This document shows, piece after piece, positions 1 through 10,578 of a DNA stretch of 64,000 nt. Position 1 is the stretch's first letter. Every line of letters starts with the position of its first letter. Location of the stretch: positions 40,659,642-40,723,641 of the forward strand of contig OX637394.1 of the NCBI GenBank assembly GCA_951799425.1, given 5' to 3'. The position numbers and the translations under genes are program-made. The notes beneath the pieces are model-generated. The model saw only the letters and a list, made by a program, of their open reading frames with translations. It ran no database searches and was not told the DNA's origin. Source of the DNA: Ilex aquifolium (lineage: Eukaryota > Streptophyta > Magnoliopsida > Aquifoliales > Aquifoliaceae).

Positions 1-689
1 ATCCATTTGTTGAGTTGGTATGTTCTTATTGGATGGTGACACCACGTGGCGATGATAACGTGGTATCACCGCTACACCCAATATTTTTTCAAGAGGTAGT
101 AGACAAGCCATGATTAGCAAGAGAAGATGCCAAATTGTGTCAAGTTAGTGAGAGGATGGAATAAGAACAATGGGTTGATACAACCCTATACCCCAACCCC
201 ATACCCAATTAGTTATTTCAGTTATAATAGAAAACCTACTATCTTACCAATCAGAGCAGAGGAAACCTCCATTATTATATTTTTGGCCAAAATAACCTTC
301 ATTATTGAATAGAAAGAGGAAGGTTCAGAATAATGGCTACAGAGCATATGAGTGCCAAAAGAATCACCTGGGTCATATGACTTGACATTTACGATATCAT
401 TTCACATGTTAGGTAAACTACGAGTCTCACTTGATTCATTGTCGACTCAGACGACCTCGATTTATGCCAAGTAGGTGAGAGGCTGGAATAAGAACAATGA
501 TTTGATAGGTACATACTCCAATTTCAGTTAGAATATAGAACTACTACAGTGTGTGTATATATAAAAAGACCTTCATAATGGAATAGAAAAGAAGGGGGTT
601 CAGAATAATGGTTCCATACCATATTGATAGTGACACTCACGTGAAGCAAAACTTAGAATATTTGCAGATTAATCTTTGGTGAGATCCCA
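1..689. other. Intergenic DNA with a degenerate direct duplication
   Basis: I see no gene here. A segment at about 125-335 recurs in diverged form at about 455-612. Both copies share a stretch reading 'gtgagagg.tggaataagaacaatg' near the start and 'ttcagaataatggyt' near the end. The short open frame at 127-312 lies inside the first copy and is not kept in the second, so I do not call it coding. Confidence 0.5.
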
Positions 690-908
690 TGACGAGAGAG
701 AGATGCCTAGTCGAGGATATCAAGTGGTAATAGGGACGAGTTCTAAATTCAGACGTCTTGAGCTCGAATTTTGTTAACTCTTTAGAGTTAGGTCATGAGA
801 GATTTATCTCTCATGAATACCCTGGATGGTCTACTTTTGACCTGATCGGAGAAGGAATTAGTCGAAGACCCGAACACCCTTAACCGTTGAAACAAAAAAA
901 AAAAAAAA
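690..908 (+). mobile_element. Possible tRNA-derived SINE
   Basis: A segment of about 215 bp has a box-A-like stretch (around 'aagtggtaatagggac') and a box-B-like stretch (around 'gagctcgaatttt'). It ends in 'aacccttaaccgttgaaac' plus a tract of about 13 A. That layout fits a tRNA-derived SINE. I could not find a convincing target-site duplication, so the ends are approximate and the family is unknown. Confidence 0.35.
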
Positions 909-1439
909 GAATATCAGCTGTGGAGAAATTGAAGTGTGGTATGGAAGAAGAAAATGATAGGCTGTTCTATAATTACTGGTGTTATTAATCAAGTAATTAT
1001 TCCAAAGGACAATTCTCCTACCAACCAACAAAGAAACAAAGTTTTAGGCTGCGAAAAAGAAAAAACGTTGTAGGGTGCAAAGGGCTGAGGTTCACTCAGG
1101 CTCATGTTCATAAAACTGGTACCTTGTGCATTTGTCTTGTAAACCACTAATATTAGACATAATACAACAACAACAACAACAACAAAAAGCCCACACTCGA
1201 AGCTAGAAGTAATTTTATTTTTATTGTAAATGTCTTGTATTCTATTTTGATTCTATTCTCATTACGAGGTGAAACATGTTGGATTCCAATTTGAAAATCT
1301 ATTGAGCCTTAGTTCATAGAGCGGAGATTGTAACGAATAAGAGACCGGTGGTGCTTTAGAAGTTTGTTCTTTTTAGAAATTTGAAAACCTAGTTCCATCA
1401 GGATACAAAAAGAAATTTGGGTCCAATAAATACTAAAAA

Positions 1440-1745
1440 GGGCGAATTTTGTTTTGTACTTTGAAAAATTTTAAGTTTTTCGCTTTAGACCCTCAAATAT
1501 TAAATTTTTTTATATTATACCCTTAATGTATCAAAAGTATTGTAATATGGGCCTTCTATTAGTTTTTCGTTAGTTTTTCCGTTAGTATCAATGGATTGAC
1601 TTTTGACAGAAAAAATAACGAAAGCTAACAAAATGTCATATTGTAACACTTTTGATACATTAAAAGTATAATATAAAAAATTTAATCTTTGAAAATACAA
1701 AGTAGAAAACATAAAATCTTTTAGGGTGTAAAGTGCAAAAAACCC
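1440..1745. mobile_element. Mutator-like MITE, 306 bp, with 9-bp target duplication
   Basis: The element starts with GGG, ends with CCC, and its two halves are near reverse complements (a hairpin-like MITE). It is flanked by the perfect 9-bp repeat 'tactaaaaa' at 1431-1439 and 1746-1754. A 9-bp duplication is typical of Mutator-like elements. It encodes nothing: the minus-strand open frame across it is an artefact of low complexity. A relative with similar inner sequence lies near 61.11-61.38 kb. Confidence 0.7.
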
Positions 1746-1754
1746 TACTAAAAA

Positions 1755-2194
1755 TTGGGAACATCTCCTTTTACTTGTTGTCTTGTCTTCTGTTTCGGAT
1801 TTTTTTTTACCTTTTTTTTTTTGCAATTTTCTTTTTGACAGTGAATTTTTGTCAATGCAATTTTCTTTTTTAGTGGAACCATGTGAATATGTATGTTCTG
1901 TATTTTCTTACTTCATTTCAATTGATTATTTTTGGACTCGTTGATAATAACAATTTCAAATTTTTCTATCATACTAATCAAATGTGGAGAAGTTTTGGGT
2001 ACCAGAAAAAAAAATATTCAGTATCGTACTGAAATTTATAACTTTTGTAAGTGTTTTTATCATTTTTAAGATCGATCGTAAGATACCACAAAAGTGGTAA
2101 AAACATTCATAACAATAAATAAAATCATCCACAAATTGTAAATCACCAACAAAAATTATAAATTTTTTTGTTATAAAATGATCCACAAAAATTA
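1755..2194. other. AT-rich intergenic DNA
   Basis: This stretch is low-complexity A/T-rich sequence between the MITE and the first array unit. I see no coding or RNA feature in it. Confidence 0.5.
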
Positions 2195-3839
2195 TAAAAA
2201 TACATAAATTTTAAAAATAAGATACCCATTTTTTTTTTTTTTTTTGGGTACCATAATCGTCTCCATCAAATGTACCCCCATACATAAAATGATCTACCTC
2301 ACATACTTTTGAATTCTGACTTGCTCCTAATAGTAAAGAAGACAAAACACACTTTCAATGGCAAATTACTAAAGGGTACAACTGGGCTTTGGTCCCCTCA
2401 AAAACCCTCTTGGATAAGTTCTGAGGTCGTTATACAATTGGATTATGCCCACATCTTGATGGTCCTAGCAAAGCAATTTATCTTCTTCCATTGACCTAAT
2501 AGGGTTCGACTATGTTATCAGGAAATAATTTGTATTGTATCACTTATTATTTTTTTAGGTATTTGATTATACTATAAATCATAACTCAGATTAATTCATT
2601 ACAGCTCAGTATTATTGAGGTCAGCCAGACTGACCTGATATGTCCCAAGCCGTCCAGCGCAAGCACACCAACTCCTAGACTATCAAGTAATATTCAAGTA
2701 GTTCAGCTACAATCACACTAGCTCGGATCTAGTTACTAGAGCAAGAAGAAGAACTCAACAAATCTATCCTACCTTGGGCAGGAAGCTACCGCTTCAAGAA
2801 TGTCACCTCAGAGGTCCACGTTATACATTTGGATTCTGCCCACATCTTGATGGTCCTAGCAAAGCAATTTCTCTTCTGCCATGGACCTAGCCAATAGGGT
2901 TACACTACGATAATATACTTATTATTTTTTTGGGTATTTATACCATTTTTTGGATGGAGCTTACTAACTTTTGAGCTATATTTACTTTTTGGGTTCGTTT
3001 ATTACTTGTTATGTAGAGTTTATCACTTTTTGAGATAGAAATTACTATTTTTTTAGAATTTTTCTATTTTTCAATACGATATCAACAAATAAAATTTCGA
3101 TACTACAATGTCTTCCCGGACTTAATACATTGAACCATGATGAATGTACTGTTTCTACAATGGTGGCTGCAGCCCAAGCTTTTATGTATATTGTTTAGCA
3201 CATGACTACACAAGCTAGCTTTTTGGTGAAAATCAAATCACATAGAAGTTACGTTGAAGGTAGGGAATCAGTATAAAAGAACAATTTGGCTTCTTCAATG
3301 GTTTTTCGAGGGTATAAGCATATGATCACGAGAAAGCCATTCACAAGCTCAGTGAATTTCATGTGATGGGGTGAAAAAATGAGGAGCCATTGACATCTCA
3401 TCTCGCTCGAGAAGGACTTACAATTCTTAATACGACATTGCACGCAACTAAAATTACATGTCTAAGTTTAGTTTTTATGTATTCAGAAAATAAACGGGTT
3501 GACCCCTCAAATTTTTTGATATATGGGTCAATATAAACTCGATTAAATAGGATCTAACCCGAATAAACACAATTTGAACTTGACTAGATAGGAAGTTTTA
3601 TACATAACCCTAAATGGCCCGAGCATTTAAATGAGCATATTTTGACTTACACGATTAGAAATGTTAACATGATATAACACGATTATTGACATAACTATTC
3701 ACGGGATTGAAAGGACTAGAACCGTATGAAAAGAAAATCTTATCGATATTATTGTTCCCCATCTAAAAAGTCCTTGCATTAGATACAAACAGTTGTCATG
3801 GTTCTCATCGTCTAGTCTTTTTCTTTATCTTGTGCACTT

Positions 3840-3854
3840 AATACAAAACGTAGG
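3840..3854. repeat. LINE target-site duplication, left copy
   Basis: The 15-mer 'aatacaaaacgtagg' here is repeated at 7535-7549 on the other side of the LINE. Unit 2 of the array has the uninterrupted version near 10200-10215 ('aatacaaaaagtagg'), which is the empty site. Confidence 0.85.
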
Positions 3855-6800
3855 AGGATGACTCCTTTCAAGTTCTTCAGTCACCTTGCTGATAAGGCGA
3901 ATTTTTTAGATACTGTGGCCCAATCTTGGGCGACTGATGTGCAGGGATCTTTCCAATTTAAGCTATCCTCTAAGCTAAAAAGACTCAAAGGCGTTTTCAA
4001 GACTATGTGCAAGGAAAGAGGACATTCTACTGAGCTTGCCCAATCTGCAAAAGATGCTCTTGAGAATTGCCAAATTAAAATTGATAGGAACCCTTCTGAC
4101 CACAGCCTGGTTCAGGAGGAGAAAAGGCTTCTGGCAGCCTATTTGGAGGTTGCTAAAGAAGAGGAATTAATTTTCAAGCAAAAGTCAAGGATCTTGTGGC
4201 TTAAAGAGGGTGATCAGAATACAAGCTTCTTTTTCAAGACTATGATAAATAGAAGAAGTAGAAAGAAAATTATTTCTATAAAGAGAATGGATGGGACCAT
4301 CGCTAAAAGTGATGAGGAGGTCAAGACTGAAACCATTGACTATTTCAAGCAGCTCTTGGGACAACCTAGTCACACCATGCTTGACAGTGAGAGAAGGAGA
4401 AGTCTTGTGTCATTCATCCAAAAGAAAGTCTCTGACCAGCAGTCTGGGATTATGGTTAGGGAGTTCTCCAATGAGGAAATCAAGCAAGCTTTCTTTTCCA
4501 TGAGTGACCACAAGGCTCCTGGCCCTGACGGATATAATCCATATTTCTTCAAGAAGGCTTGGCCAATCATTGGACAAGATGTCATCAATGCTGTTAAGGA
4601 GTTCTTCTCTCAGGGTATGCTTCTCAAGGAATTAAATGCCACCATCATCACCTTGGTTCCCAAGGAGCCTAATCCTACATCCATGAATGACTTTAGGCCT
4701 ATCTCATGCTGTAATACCGTCTACAAGGCTATTTCCAAGCTCATTGCTTCTAGAATTAAGGAGGTGATCCCTCATATTGTTGACCATAGTCAAGCCGCCT
4801 TTATTCCTGGTAGAAGGATTGGTGACAACATTTTAATCTCCCAAGAGTTGTTTAGAAATTATCATAGGAACCAAGGTGCTGCAAGGTGTGCAATCAAGGT
4901 GGACTTGAGGAAAGCCTTTGATACTATTAACTGGGGATTCTTAATGGAGGTTCTTGAAGTAATGGGGTTTCCTCTCTTGATTAGAAAATGGGTTTGGCAA
5001 TGCATCTCTACACCCAAGTTTTCTGTTAATGTTAATGGTGAGCTTGTTGGGTTCTTTCCCAGCATGAGAGGCTTAAGGCAAGGAGATCCTATATCCCCTT
5101 ACCTTTTTGTGATTGCAATGGAAATTCTTTCTTTTACTATTAAGCATCATATCTCTTCTACGGACGCTTTCAAATTTCATTGGAGATGTAAGAAAGTTAA
5201 GCTCACCCACCTCATGTTTGCTGATGATATCTTGCTCTTCTGTCATGGGGACCTACCCTCTACTAAGGTTTTCAAAGATTCCTTGGATCAGTTCCAAGCA
5301 ATGTATGGGTTGCAAGTCAATCAGGCTAAAAGCAGTCTCTTTATGAGTGATATTCACAATGAGGTGAAAGATCAAATTGTGCACCTCTTCGGCTTTACTG
5401 CGGATCAGCTTCCTGCCAAGTACTTGGGCATCCCCCTGATCTCTACTAGATTGAAAACCCTTCACTGTAACGACCTCATTATTAAGATAGAAAAGAGGAT
5501 TAATTCTTGGACCAATAGATTTCTGTCTTTTGCTGGTAGACTGATTTTGATCCAGAGTGTCATTTACAGCATGCATACTTATTGGTCCTCCCATTTATTT
5601 CTGCCCCCGCAGATCATTGAAAAAATTGAGCAGCTTATGAGGAGATTTCTATGGAAAGGGACTGAAATGAGAAGCTCTGGTGCCAAAGTTTCATGGGATG
5701 AGGTTTGTAAGCCTAAGGAGGAGGGTGGGCTGGGAGTTAAAAGGATTAAAGAATGCAACACTGCTATGATGATGAGGTATATTTGGTTGCTTTTCACTGA
5801 TAAGCAAAATCTGTGGGTGAAATGGATTCATATTTACCACTTAAGGGGCAGAAGCTTCTGGAGAATCAAAGCTTCCCAACCTTGTTCTTGGAACTGGTTG
5901 TGTCTGCTTAAATTAAGACCACTTACCAGGCCACTCATTAAGCATGTGATTGGGAATGGACAAGCTACAAAGCTTTGGTTTGATAATTGGCACCCTATGG
6001 GACCTCTGGACTTTTTTGTCAGTATGAACGGAATTGAGGAGCTTCATCTCAATGTGGAGGAGTCTGTCAGCAGTATTATATACAACGGCCAGTGGCAATG
6101 GCCACCGAATTCCAATTTCCTCCACGCTGTGGACAACTCCATGCCTACCTATTTTCCCAACCCTGCTATCGAGGACTCTATCAAATGGATCCCTAATGAC
6201 AGTATGGGATTCAACACTAAATCTGCTTGGGATCAAATCAGACAAAGGGAACCTCCTGTCTCCTGGTCTAAGCTGGTCTGGTCCGAGAACTCTATCCCTA
6301 AAATGTGTTTTATCCTCTGGCTGGCTGTTAGAAACAGACTTAGCACCCTTGATCGTATGCAATCCTACGCCTCTCATTTGGGATCTGAATGTATTTTGTG
6401 CAGGACTTCCCCTGAAACACACTCTCATTTGTTCTTTGCATGTCCTTTCTCCTCTAGTGCTTGGTCTGCTACTCTCTCATCTGCTGGGGAGTTTTGGCAG
6501 CCTATGCCTTGGGATGTCTTTGTTGAGTGGGCTGCTACTAATTGGATGGGTAAGTCGTTGAAAAGGCTAATCTTTAGAATCTGCTTGGCCGCAACTGTTT
6601 ATCACCTGTGGATGGAGAGAAATAATAGAAGATTTAGAAACTAGTTCAAGGACTCAACTTCTATTACCCATCTTATCCTACGGACGGTGTGGTGTAGATT
6701 GGCCTCTCTCAAATTCAAGACCTCGTATAGCAATCTCCATACTGTTCAACTGTGGAGACTTCCGCCCAGCTGTCTTTCCTAATTCCCCTGTTTTAGAGAT

Positions 6801-7535
6801 TGGGTTTTGATGTGGTTAACAACTTTGGTGTGTATGTGGATTTGGCCTTCTAAAGAATCATGATGCGATTGGTTTATTTCCATTATGCAATGGGAGTTTT
6901 TGCTATGGATGTTTCGGGTTGCAGTTTGGTCCTTATCAGATGGATTGATTCAGCTATTTTTGCTACTTGATGCCTTGGGAGCTTCAGCTTTGTTGTTATG
7001 TAGGATCTGGGATTGTTGTTGACTGCACTGCACTGTTCACGTGCTCAGTGCAGTCGCTGTTCAGCTCTGTTTGCTCCTGCTCCATCCAGTTGTTTGGGGT
7101 TCTTTGGTCTCTCTGACTTTCTTGCTTATTGGTGGTTGTCCTTCTGGGTTGTGTTTGCTGATTGTGCTATGTGTTGTTGGTGTTGTTGTCCTCTACTATG
7201 GCTCACTTGTGCGAATCCTGGGTGTTGCTTTCTTGCTTGCTATTGGCTGCTTATGGGGGTTGATGCTTGCTGACTTGTGCTTGCTGGACGTTTTTGTGGT
7301 GTTATGGGCTGTATTGGTCCTGACTTTTTCTATTTTGTTACCAATGTATTCTTTTGTCAACAATTCTGTGGAAGATACCCCCACTTAGGGCATCTCTTAC
7401 AGACTTTTTTTTTGGTTTTGGGTTCCTTTTTCTGGATTTTGATGTTTGTCTTTGAGTCCTACGTGACTTCACTGTACAATTGTGGGTGATTACCCTTGTA
7501 TATCCTGTTTTTAATACATTTACTTTCCGAAAAAA
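3855..7535 (+). mobile_element. 5'-truncated plant L1-type LINE
   Basis: This is a non-LTR retrotransposon of about 3.68 kb. It starts abruptly within the linker between the endonuclease and reverse transcriptase domains, so the endonuclease and ORF1 are absent. It continues through RT and zf-RVT, has a GT-rich 3' UTR (about 6783-7500), and ends in a short A tail after 'taatacatttactttccg'. A 15-bp target duplication flanks it. Abrupt 5' truncation, an A-rich 3' end and a long duplication are what target-primed reverse transcription leaves. It sits in array unit 1 only, so it inserted after that unit separated from unit 2, or was never copied. Confidence 0.9.
3858..6644 (+). CDS. LINE ORF2 fragment: reverse transcriptase plus zf-RVT
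   Basis: The open frame has 928 codons without interruption. The RT domain lies at about residues 205-480, with 'HKAPGPDGYNP', 'NDFRPISCCNTVYKAISKL', 'IKVDLRKAFDTINW', 'GLRQGDPISPYLF' and the catalytic 'MFADDILLF' (FADD box). A zf-RVT domain is near the C-terminus, with Cys/His residues in 'CILCRTSPETHSHLFFACPF'. The N-terminal endonuclease of a full ORF2 (typically about 1.2-1.3 kb of coding sequence) is missing. The frame ends at a TAG (6642-6644), but the same frame stays open for 46 more codons to a TAA at about 6783, reading on as LINE-like C-terminal sequence ('FKDSTSITHLILRTVWCRL'). The TAG is therefore probably a nonsense change in an otherwise well-kept copy. No RNase H domain follows. 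The ATG is simply the first Met inside the truncated copy, so the fragment is unlikely to be functional. Confidence 0.9.
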   Translation: MTPFKFFSHLADKANFLDTVAQSWATDVQGSFQFKLSSKLKRLKGVFKTMCKERGHSTELAQSAKDALENCQIKIDRNPSDHSLVQEEKRLLAAYLEVAKEEELIFKQKSRILWLKEGDQNTSFFFKTMINRRSRKKIISIKRMDGTIAKSDEEVKTETIDYFKQLLGQPSHTMLDSERRRSLVSFIQKKVSDQQSGIMVREFSNEEIKQAFFSMSDHKAPGPDGYNPYFFKKAWPIIGQDVINAVKEFFSQGMLLKELNATIITLVPKEPNPTSMNDFRPISCCNTVYKAISKLIASRIKEVIPHIVDHSQAAFIPGRRIGDNILISQELFRNYHRNQGAARCAIKVDLRKAFDTINWGFLMEVLEVMGFPLLIRKWVWQCISTPKFSVNVNGELVGFFPSMRGLRQGDPISPYLFVIAMEILSFTIKHHISSTDAFKFHWRCKKVKLTHLMFADDILLFCHGDLPSTKVFKDSLDQFQAMYGLQVNQAKSSLFMSDIHNEVKDQIVHLFGFTADQLPAKYLGIPLISTRLKTLHCNDLIIKIEKRINSWTNRFLSFAGRLILIQSVIYSMHTYWSSHLFLPPQIIEKIEQLMRRFLWKGTEMRSSGAKVSWDEVCKPKEEGGLGVKRIKECNTAMMMRYIWLLFTDKQNLWVKWIHIYHLRGRSFWRIKASQPCSWNWLCLLKLRPLTRPLIKHVIGNGQATKLWFDNWHPMGPLDFFVSMNGIEELHLNVEESVSSIIYNGQWQWPPNSNFLHAVDNSMPTYFPNPAIEDSIKWIPNDSMGFNTKSAWDQIRQREPPVSWSKLVWSENSIPKMCFILWLAVRNRLSTLDRMQSYASHLGSECILCRTSPETHSHLFFACPFSSSAWSATLSSAGEFWQPMPWDVFVEWAATNWMGKSLKRLIFRICLAATVYHLWMERNNRRFRN

Positions 7536-7549
7536 ATACAAAACGTAGG
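7535..7549. repeat. LINE target-site duplication, right copy
   Basis: The 15-mer 'aatacaaaacgtagg' matches 3840-3854 exactly and directly follows the A tail of the LINE. Array sequence resumes here ('gggcggcactacagttca'). Confidence 0.85.
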
Positions 7550-7623
7550 GGGCGGCACTACAGTTCAATGTTTCATTTTAGGGCAACGACGTATGATAGA
7601 CGTTGTTATGGCTTCCATCCCCC

Positions 7624-7630
7624 TATAAAT
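7624..7630 (+). promoter_or_regulatory. TATA box upstream of the 53-codon ORF, copy 1
   Basis: 'tataaat' lies about 120 bp before the ATG at 7752, followed by a CT-rich leader ('cctcttcttcttca') like a plant 5' UTR. The same box and leader are kept in unit 2 at 10289. Confidence 0.45.
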
Positions 7631-7751
7631 TCACCTCACTAATGTTCTTCTGCACAAACCACCTCTTAGATTTGCTTGTGCATTATAATCTCCTCTTCTT
7701 CTTCATTTTAAGCAATCTTCCATCATTCTCATAATCTCGAGGTTTGAAGTT

Positions 7752-7913
7752 ATGGGCAAAACACCGCAAGCAGCTTTTATGGAGGTTGCTCCACCACAAT
7801 TTATCTCTGTAATTAAGCGTCGGTTGAAAAAAATGTTGGATACCATCAAAGAGGATGAGGCTTATAATGTTTCGGTCATCGAACTCTCTGATCATCTTTT
7901 GAGAGCTCATTAG
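7752..7913 (+). CDS. Unrecognised 53-residue ORF, array copy 1
   Basis: The predicted product starts 'MGKTPQAAFMEVAPPQFISV', is rich in Lys/Arg in the middle ('IKRRLKKMLDTIKEDEAY') and ends 'HLLRAH' at a TAG. It has no signal peptide or membrane segment. The middle could form a short basic amphipathic helix. A TATA box and CT-rich leader lie upstream at normal distance. Unit 2 carries the same ORF at full length, while unit 3 has lost the region. Comparing the two copies I count about five amino-acid changes and three silent ones, so the pair alone shows no strong purifying selection. I do not recognise the family. It may be a small gene, or a decaying copy of one carried in the repeat. Confidence 0.4.
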   Translation: MGKTPQAAFMEVAPPQFISVIKRRLKKMLDTIKEDEAYNVSVIELSDHLLRAH

Positions 7914-9532
7914 ATCGAGAGATCATAAACTTTGTGACCCTTGACTCCGCAGTGAATGGAATCTCCCGAACTTTAATTTTTTTTTTTTTCACCCTAATGG
8001 TATGAATCTATGTTGGTTCCAGACTTTTTGTGTTTTGGTTTCGATATGAATATACACAGCCTGCATTTTATGGGCAGTGGTACTATGAAAATTTTTGAGG
8101 AAATTTCATATATGTAACCACTTTTTGTTAATAGTTTTGATTTGAATGAATGAGCAGCAGTAAGGACTATGTAATCATGATTTGTTTCATAAAACAAGAT
8201 TTGCACTGTGTGATGTGATACCGACGTTGCTCCTACTTGTTCGAATTGTAATTTGATCTGATTGGTCTAGAGGTGTCAAAATATGATACAACTCGTTAAC
8301 ACCACACGAAATTATAAATTTTAAAAATATAATACCAAAAAAAAAAAAAAAAATTGGTGATGTAGTGGTCTCCATCAAATGTGCCCCCATACATAAAATG
8401 ATCTAGCTCACATACTTTTGAATTCTGACTTGCTCCTAATAGTAAAGAAGACAAAACACACTTTCAATGGCAAATTACTGCAGGGTACAAACTGGGCTTT
8501 GGTCCCCTCAAAAACCCTCTTGGATAAGTTCTGACGTTGTTATACAATTTGGATTATGCCCACATCTTGATGGTCCTAGCAAAGCAATTTATCTTCGGCA
8601 ATGGACCTAATAGGGTTAGACTATGGTATCGGGGAAAAAAATTGATACTGTATCACTTATTATTTTTTTGGGTATATGATGACAGCATAAATCACAACTC
8701 AAATTAATTCATTATAGCTCAGTATTATTGAGCGCAGCTAGACTGACCTGATCTAACCCAAGCCATCTAGTATACCAACTCCCAGATTACCAAGTGATAT
8801 GCAAGCAGCTCGGCTACAATCACACTAGCTCGGATCTAGCTATTAGAGCAAGAAGAAGAGCTCAACAAGTCTATCCTACATTGAGCAAGAAGCTATCGCC
8901 TTAAGAATGTCATTTCAGATGCCCACGTTGTACATTTAGATTATGCCCACATCTTGATGGTCCTAGCAAAGCAATTTCTCTTCGGCCATGGACCTAATAG
9001 GGTTAACACTACGATATCGGAAAAAAAAAAAAAAAATTTGATATTGTACCACTTTTTTTTTTGGGTATCTGTACCACCTTTTGGATGGAGTTTACTAACT
9101 CCATGGTTTCTTCCATGGTTGGCTTCTTCCATGGTTTTTCAAGGGTATAAGCATATGATCACGAGAAAGCCATTCACAAGCTAAGTGAATTTCATGTGAT
9201 GGGGCGATTCCTCTAGAAAAAATGAGGAGCCATTGACATCTCATCTCGCGAGTAGGACTAACAATTATTAATACGACATTGAACCCAACTAAAGTTAACG
9301 TATCTAAATTTAGCTTTTATGTATTTAGAAAATAAACGGATTGACTCATCAAATTTTTTTATATATGGGTCGATATAAACTCGATTACATACAACATGAA
9401 CCTCAAATAAATTATATATGAGTCTGGATAAACACAATACAAACTTGACTCGATTGAAAGTTTTATACATAACCCTAAATGACCCGAGCATTTAAATGAA
9501 CATATTTTGACTCATACGATTAGAAATGTTAA

Positions 9533-10023
9533 TGTGGAGGCTCCTAGTAGGCAAGTGCCGACCGGTAGCCCGATAGCCCTAGCCGACCGACCGATATCCC
9601 TCCGAGGGGGACCAAGCAACTAACCACTAACCTGGGAGGTACCTTGCTATCACCCTTTGCTTGACCACCTCCAATAGAGGAGTTCTAGTCTAATACTACT
9701 CCAAACATTTAGGAGTTAGTGATAATTTCAAAGGCAAATCGATCCTATCGAAATTCAGAGTTTTAGCTTCAACGAAAAACTACTTCTTACTACTATAAAT
9801 AAAGTCTCCGGGTACTAAGTATGATATATAAAATTCTCACTACTCAACTGAGTTTTCTCTCTTGACTTGCGATTTGACTTGGATATTGGATTTCCTTTTG
9901 ACCGCCTCCGGCCACTGATTCCGCTTGTCTTGTAGGTTGTTTAAGGCTTCACTTTCACCACATTTGTCCACCACATTTGTCCACGTAAGATCATGACCTA
10001 AGGTGCAAACTTTTCCCCGCACA
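9533..10023 (+). mobile_element. Solo LTR of an LTR retrotransposon, 491 bp
   Basis: The segment starts TGTGGAGGCTCC and ends CCCCGCACA (TG...CA ends). It is flanked by the 5-bp duplication 'gttaa' at 9528-9532 and 10024-10028. Unit 1 shows the unfilled site near 3665 ('aaatgttaac'). A TATA-like 'ctataaataaag' lies near 9797, as expected in an LTR. There is no internal region or second LTR, so this is a fossil left by recombination between two LTRs. The family is not recognised and differs from the LTRs at 33 and 61 kb. Orientation is assumed from the TATA-like box. Confidence 0.75.
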
Positions 10024-10288
10024 GTTAATGGCTATTGACATAGCTATTCACGGGATTAAAAGGACTAGAATCGTATGAAAAGAAAATATTATCGATATTA
10101 TTGGTCCCCATCTAAAAATTCCTTGCATTAGGTACGAACAAGTGTCATGGTTCTCAGCATCTAGTCTTTTTCTTTCAAAAGAAGATTAATCTTGTGCACT
10201 TAATACAAAAAGTAGGGGGCAGCACTACAGTTCAATGTATCATTTTAGGGCAACGACGTGTGATAGACGTTGTTGGCTTCCACCCCCC

Positions 10289-10295
10289 TATAAAT
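10289..10295 (+). promoter_or_regulatory. TATA box upstream of the 53-codon ORF, copy 2
   Basis: 'tataaat' is in the same position relative to the ORF as in unit 1, with the same CT-rich leader. Confidence 0.45.
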
Positions 10296-10416
10296 TCACC
10301 TCACTAATGTTCTTCTGCACAAACCACCTCTTAGATTTTCTAGTGCATTATAATCTCCTCTTCTTCTTCAGTTTTAAGCAATCTTCCATCATTCTGATAA
10401 TCTGAGGTTTAAAGTT

Positions 10417-10578
10417 ATGGCCAAAACACCACAAGCAGCTTTCATGGAGGTTGCTCCACCACAATTTATCTCTGTAATTAAGAGTCGGTTGAGAAAAATG
10501 TTGGATACCATCAAAGAAGATGAGGCTTATAATGTTTCGGTCATCGAACCCTATGATCATCTTTTGAGAGCTCATTAG
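10417..10578 (+). CDS. Unrecognised 53-residue ORF, array copy 2
   Basis: This is the same length as the copy at 7752-7913. It starts 'MAKTPQAAFMEVAPPQFISV' and ends 'HLLRAH' at a TAG. Relative to copy 1 it has G to A at residue 2, R to S and K to R in the basic stretch, and LS to PY near the C-terminus. No frameshift or stop has accumulated in either copy, despite small indels elsewhere in the repeat. Function is unknown. Transcript or peptide evidence is needed before calling it a gene. Confidence 0.4.
   Translation: MAKTPQAAFMEVAPPQFISVIKSRLRKMLDTIKEDEAYNVSVIEPYDHLLRAH

Larger units (their letters stand above)
2195..8311 (+). repeat. Tandem array unit 1 (about 2.4 kb, interrupted by a LINE)
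   Basis: This is the first of three related units lying head to tail. Shared landmarks are 'ctccatcaaatgt.ccccc', 'gaattctgacttgctcct', the 'cccacatcttgatggtcct' motif occurring twice per unit, and a TATA box with a 53-codon ORF near the end. Without the LINE at 3855-7535 and its target duplication the unit is about 2.4 kb, the same spacing as unit 2. Inside the unit a block of about 140 bp at 2432-2575 is repeated at 2826-2950 around a spacer of about 250 bp. Units 2 and 3 have the same internal repeat, so it predates the array. By eye the units look about 90% alike. Confidence 0.75.

Noticed and set aside
5913-6428. 171-codon minus-strand frame and 175-codon plus-strand frame within the LINE
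   Set aside because: These are shadows of the reverse transcriptase/zf-RVT frame in other phases.
7041-7388. 115-codon hydrophobic open frame, membrane-protein-like
   Set aside because: It lies wholly in the GT-rich 3' UTR of the LINE, where Leu/Val/Cys-rich frames arise from base composition. No domain or homologue is recognised.
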